16,789 nt of DNA from a bacterium (GTDB lineage Bacteria > Verrucomicrobiota > Verrucomicrobiae > Opitutales > Opitutaceae), in assembly GCA_021780625.1 (NCBI GenBank), contig JAJXYI010000203.1, forward strand, positions 1-16,789, in the 5' to 3' direction. Positions within the stretch are counted from its first letter, which is position 1; the number at the start of each line of letters is the position of its first letter. Below the pieces are notes generated by a model, which had not been told where the DNA came from, did no database searches, and saw nothing but the letters and a program-made list of their open reading frames with translations. Positions 15,111 through 16,789 of the stretch are shown in pieces. The position numbers and the translations under genes are program-made.

Positions 15111-15436
15111 GGATATTGGTCTTTGATTTGTTGAGCGAGGATGCGCATCGCCTTCTTCCCTGCGGCTGAGAGGTTGTCAGCATCGCCTTTTGTAAACACG
15201 TAGAGAAGATAGATCACATTGTTCCGTCGGAGGTAGAGGTAACAGATTCTGGCGCCACCGCTTTTGCCTTTGCCCGAGAGCGCGAGACGTGCCTTTCGCA
15301 CGCCGCCACAGCCAGACATCGGCCCCCCCTTCGCGGGATTCTTCGCAATCTGTTGTTGAATTTCCGCATAGTCTTCATCGTCCACCAGCTCCGTGATACG
15401 TCGCGTGAAGCTGGTGGTTTCGATGAAAGTAAGCAC
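15107..15436 (-). CDS. RelE/HigB-like toxin of a type II toxin-antitoxin system
   Basis: A 109-residue basic protein of the RelE/ParE superfamily. It has FTRRITELVDDEDYAEIQQ (10-28), the conserved GCGGVRKARLA (42-52) and GKGKSGGARICYLYL (55-69), the usual core of COG4737-type toxins. It ends in a helix with KKAMRILAQQIKD. These toxins cleave mRNA on the ribosome or act on related targets; the exact activity is inferred. The start is a GTG at 15436. Tandem 10-bp repeats lie just upstream. It overlaps the antitoxin by 4 nt. The sequence looks intact, so the toxin is probably functional. Confidence 0.9.
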   Translation of the reverse strand: MLTFIETTSFTRRITELVDDEDYAEIQQQIAKNPAKGGPMSGCGGVRKARLALSGKGKSGGARICYLYLRRNNVIYLLYVFTKGDADNLSAAGKKAMRILAQQIKDQYP

Positions 15437-15450
15437 AGGACAAAGGTGTT

Positions 15451-15470
15451 ACTCTGTCACACTCTGTCAA
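15451..15470 (-). promoter_or_regulatory. Tandem 10-bp repeats over the toxin-antitoxin promoter
   Basis: Two adjacent decamers, ACTCTGTCAC and ACTCTGTCAA (plus-strand reading), differ only in the last base. On the minus strand they give a doubled TGACAGAG, and the upstream copy contains TTGACA (15470-15465), a consensus -35 box. An upstream TTGAAA can instead pair with AGTAAC 17 nt later. One helical turn between copies is well suited to a dimeric HTH antitoxin, so this is a likely autoregulation site. Confidence 0.5.
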
Positions 15471-15581
15471 TTTCAATCGGGCGACACTTCATCGCGCGTT
15501 TTACGATGTACTTCGCGTCAAATGCTCACCCCGCAACCATCTATTCGCGAGTCGTCTCGCTGCGCCTGCGTCGAAATGCCA

Positions 15582-15609
15582 AGACCGGACGCCCAGCGAC
15601 GTCCGGTCT
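15582..15609 (-). terminator. Strong hairpin after the GH30-like gene
   Basis: A perfect 10-bp stem AGACCGGACG/CGTCCGGTCT (15582-15591 and 15600-15609) with an 8-nt loop begins about 30 bp past the GH30-like stop codon. On the minus strand it is followed by TGGCATTT, a weak T-tract. It separates the glycoside hydrolase from the toxin-antitoxin promoter. Confidence 0.55.
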
Positions 15610-15639
15610 CCCTGAAAACGATCCGATCCGGTGCCCGAT

Positions 15640-16789
15640 CTACTTGCGGATAAACGTCGTCAGGCTGCGCGCCGCCAGCGGAACAGGCGCGGCCACGTCG
15701 ATGCCCGTCTTCACCTCGCCGCCCCGCAACTCCGTCGTCGTCTCCGTCGTCCACGCCCCTGCCGGCAGCCCGGTCAGATCAAGGTCGCGCGCGGGGCCCA
15801 GGTTCAACACGTGCACGACGAGGCGGCCTCCCCCCGAGAACGCGCTCACGTAAACGTCCTTCCTGTCGCTCGAACTCGCCAGCACCCGCGCATCGGGAGG
15901 AGTGCGGTTCGCAAACTGACGCATCAGCCAGTAACGGGCGGTTTCCTGGATGCTCTTGTCGGGCCCCACGCGGACCAGGCCGTAGTCCTCGGTGAACTGC
16001 CAGAAGATCATCGCGGTCGGACGCGCGTCGCGCAGGAGCTGCTGAAACTGGCGGGCCTCCTGCAGGCCATAGGAGTAGCTGTCGAAGGTCCGGTTGCGAT
16101 AGGCGCCCGGGTCCACGCCCGCCTCCGCAACCAGCAACGGAAGGTGCAGCCACTGGGCGACGTCGGCCCAGGCCCGGTATTGGGCCGCTGTTCCATCTCC
16201 CCAGCTGTGAAACGAGACCGCTCCGACGTAACGCATCGCCTCCGGGTCGGCCGCAGCCGCGAGCACGTAGTGATGCGTGTCGCGCGGGTTGGCCGTGTCG
16301 CCGAGCAGCATCTTCGTCTTCAGGCCCAGCGATTGCAGGTAAGCCCCGATGCGCCTGATCGCCTCGCGGTGCTGCTCCGGGGAAAACCCGATGCTCACGC
16401 CCAGATCGGGTTCGTTGAACGAGAATAGGGTCGGCTCCGCGCCGTAGTTTTTCTTCAGGTACAGAAGATAGCTTCCCAGGAGATCGAGAAACTCGGGCCA
16501 GCGGTCGGGGGCGATCTGACGTCCGAAGGTGTAGAACGGCTTCTGATTCGGATCGGTGTAGAAGCGCTCCGGCAGCCGCCACAGGCTCAGCACCCACGGA
16601 ATGTGGTGCTGCTGCATGCGCTGCATCAGCTGGAAGTCGCGAATCAGCGCCGGTCCCGGATGTCCGCGCTCGCGGTCCCAGTCCTGCGCCTTGAATTCCA
16701 GGCGCGCCCAGGCGTTGCGAAGATGGCTGAAGAGAAAGTCCGCCGCCGGCGTCTCGGTCTGGAAACAATAGTTCCCGCCAAAGCCGTCG
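15640..16789 (-). CDS. GH30-like clan GH-A glycoside hydrolase, N-terminus beyond window
   Basis: The frame is open from the window edge (codon phase ends at 16788) to the stop at 15640, giving 382 visible residues; the first ATG inside (16626) is internal. The visible part begins DGFGGNYCF, like the GFGG start of GH30-type barrels. The acid/base is Glu126 in FSFNEPDLG and the nucleophile is Glu222 in LLVAEAGVDP; SFHSWGD (192-198) lies between them. A C-terminal beta-sandwich (about 285-382; DVYVSAFSGGGRLVVHVLNL) resembles the side domain of GH30. Activity could be on xylan, glucan or another beta-glycan. A signal peptide would lie outside the window. It ends before a strong hairpin and is not linked to the toxin-antitoxin pair. 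Confidence 0.82.
   Translation of the reverse strand, partial: DGFGGNYCFQTETPAADFLFSHLRNAWARLEFKAQDWDRERGHPGPALIRDFQLMQRMQQHHIPWVLSLWRLPERFYTDPNQKPFYTFGRQIAPDRWPEFLDLLGSYLLYLKKNYGAEPTLFSFNEPDLGVSIGFSPEQHREAIRRIGAYLQSLGLKTKMLLGDTANPRDTHHYVLAAAADPEAMRYVGAVSFHSWGDGTAAQYRAWADVAQWLHLPLLVAEAGVDPGAYRNRTFDSYSYGLQEARQFQQLLRDARPTAMIFWQFTEDYGLVRVGPDKSIQETARYWLMRQFANRTPPDARVLASSSDRKDVYVSAFSGGGRLVVHVLNLGPARDLDLTGLPAGAWTTETTTELRGGEVKTGIDVAAPVPLAARSLTTFIRK

Noticed and set aside
15353..15853. 166-codon plus-strand frame between the toxin and GH30-like genes
   Set aside because: It crosses the toxin start, the tandem repeats and the terminator hairpin and is antisense to GH30-like coding sequence.

Overview
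This is a high-GC bacterial window of ordinary, densely packed chromosomal genes. It is dominated by enzymes that take apart plant polysaccharides. Protein style, very low use of Shine-Dalgarno sites and the enzyme mix (pectin methylesterase, GH28 polygalacturonase, GH2 beta-mannosidase, a DUF5060-type GH5-like enzyme and a GH30-like enzyme) fit the Verrucomicrobiota, probably Opitutaceae. That placement is inferred from composition and family resemblance and has not been tested by a search. There are no rRNA, tRNA, CRISPR or transposase genes.

Layout. The left edge holds the first 13 codons of an htpG-like gene on the minus strand (1-40). Next, all on the minus strand, come an aldo/keto reductase (198-1187), a ROK-family sugar kinase (1299-2333), a family 2 glycosyltransferase (2557-3360), a small polytopic membrane protein (3464-3883), a BEM46-type alpha/beta hydrolase (4096-4860) and a secreted GH5-like glycoside hydrolase (4908-7136). 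A 186-bp divergent intergenic region separates the last from a cytoplasmic GH2 beta-mannosidase (7323-9821, plus). A secreted pectinesterase follows (9985-11478, plus). It converges on an EVE-domain gene (11497-11910, minus), which is divergent from a secreted GH28 polygalacturonase (12112-13605, plus). The GH28 gene converges on glutamate racemase murI (13793-14650, minus). A HigB/HigA-like toxin-antitoxin pair (15436 down to 14802) sits in a visibly AT-richer patch. The window ends inside a GH30-like glycoside hydrolase (15640 to beyond 16789, minus).

How the genes fit together. The pectinesterase would demethylate pectin and GH28 would cut the resulting polygalacturonate, both outside the cytoplasm. 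The secreted GH5-like enzyme would release oligosaccharides that the cytoplasmic GH2 enzyme could finish, plausibly from a beta-mannan. The ROK kinase and the aldo/keto reductase could handle released sugars. No transporter, regulator or uronate catabolism gene is present, so this is part of a polysaccharide-use neighbourhood and not a complete locus.

Most notable non-genic signals. Five neighbouring genes (GH5-like, GH2, pectinesterase, EVE, GH28) have uninterrupted pyrimidine tracts of 7-12 nt at or next to the ATG where a Shine-Dalgarno site would be. A 57-bp element flanked by 11-bp perfect inverted repeats lies between GH28 and murI and looks like a dispersed palindromic repeat or MITE. 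Two tandem 10-bp repeats overlap a TTGACA box just upstream of the toxin gene. I did not find a convincing new multi-gene system.
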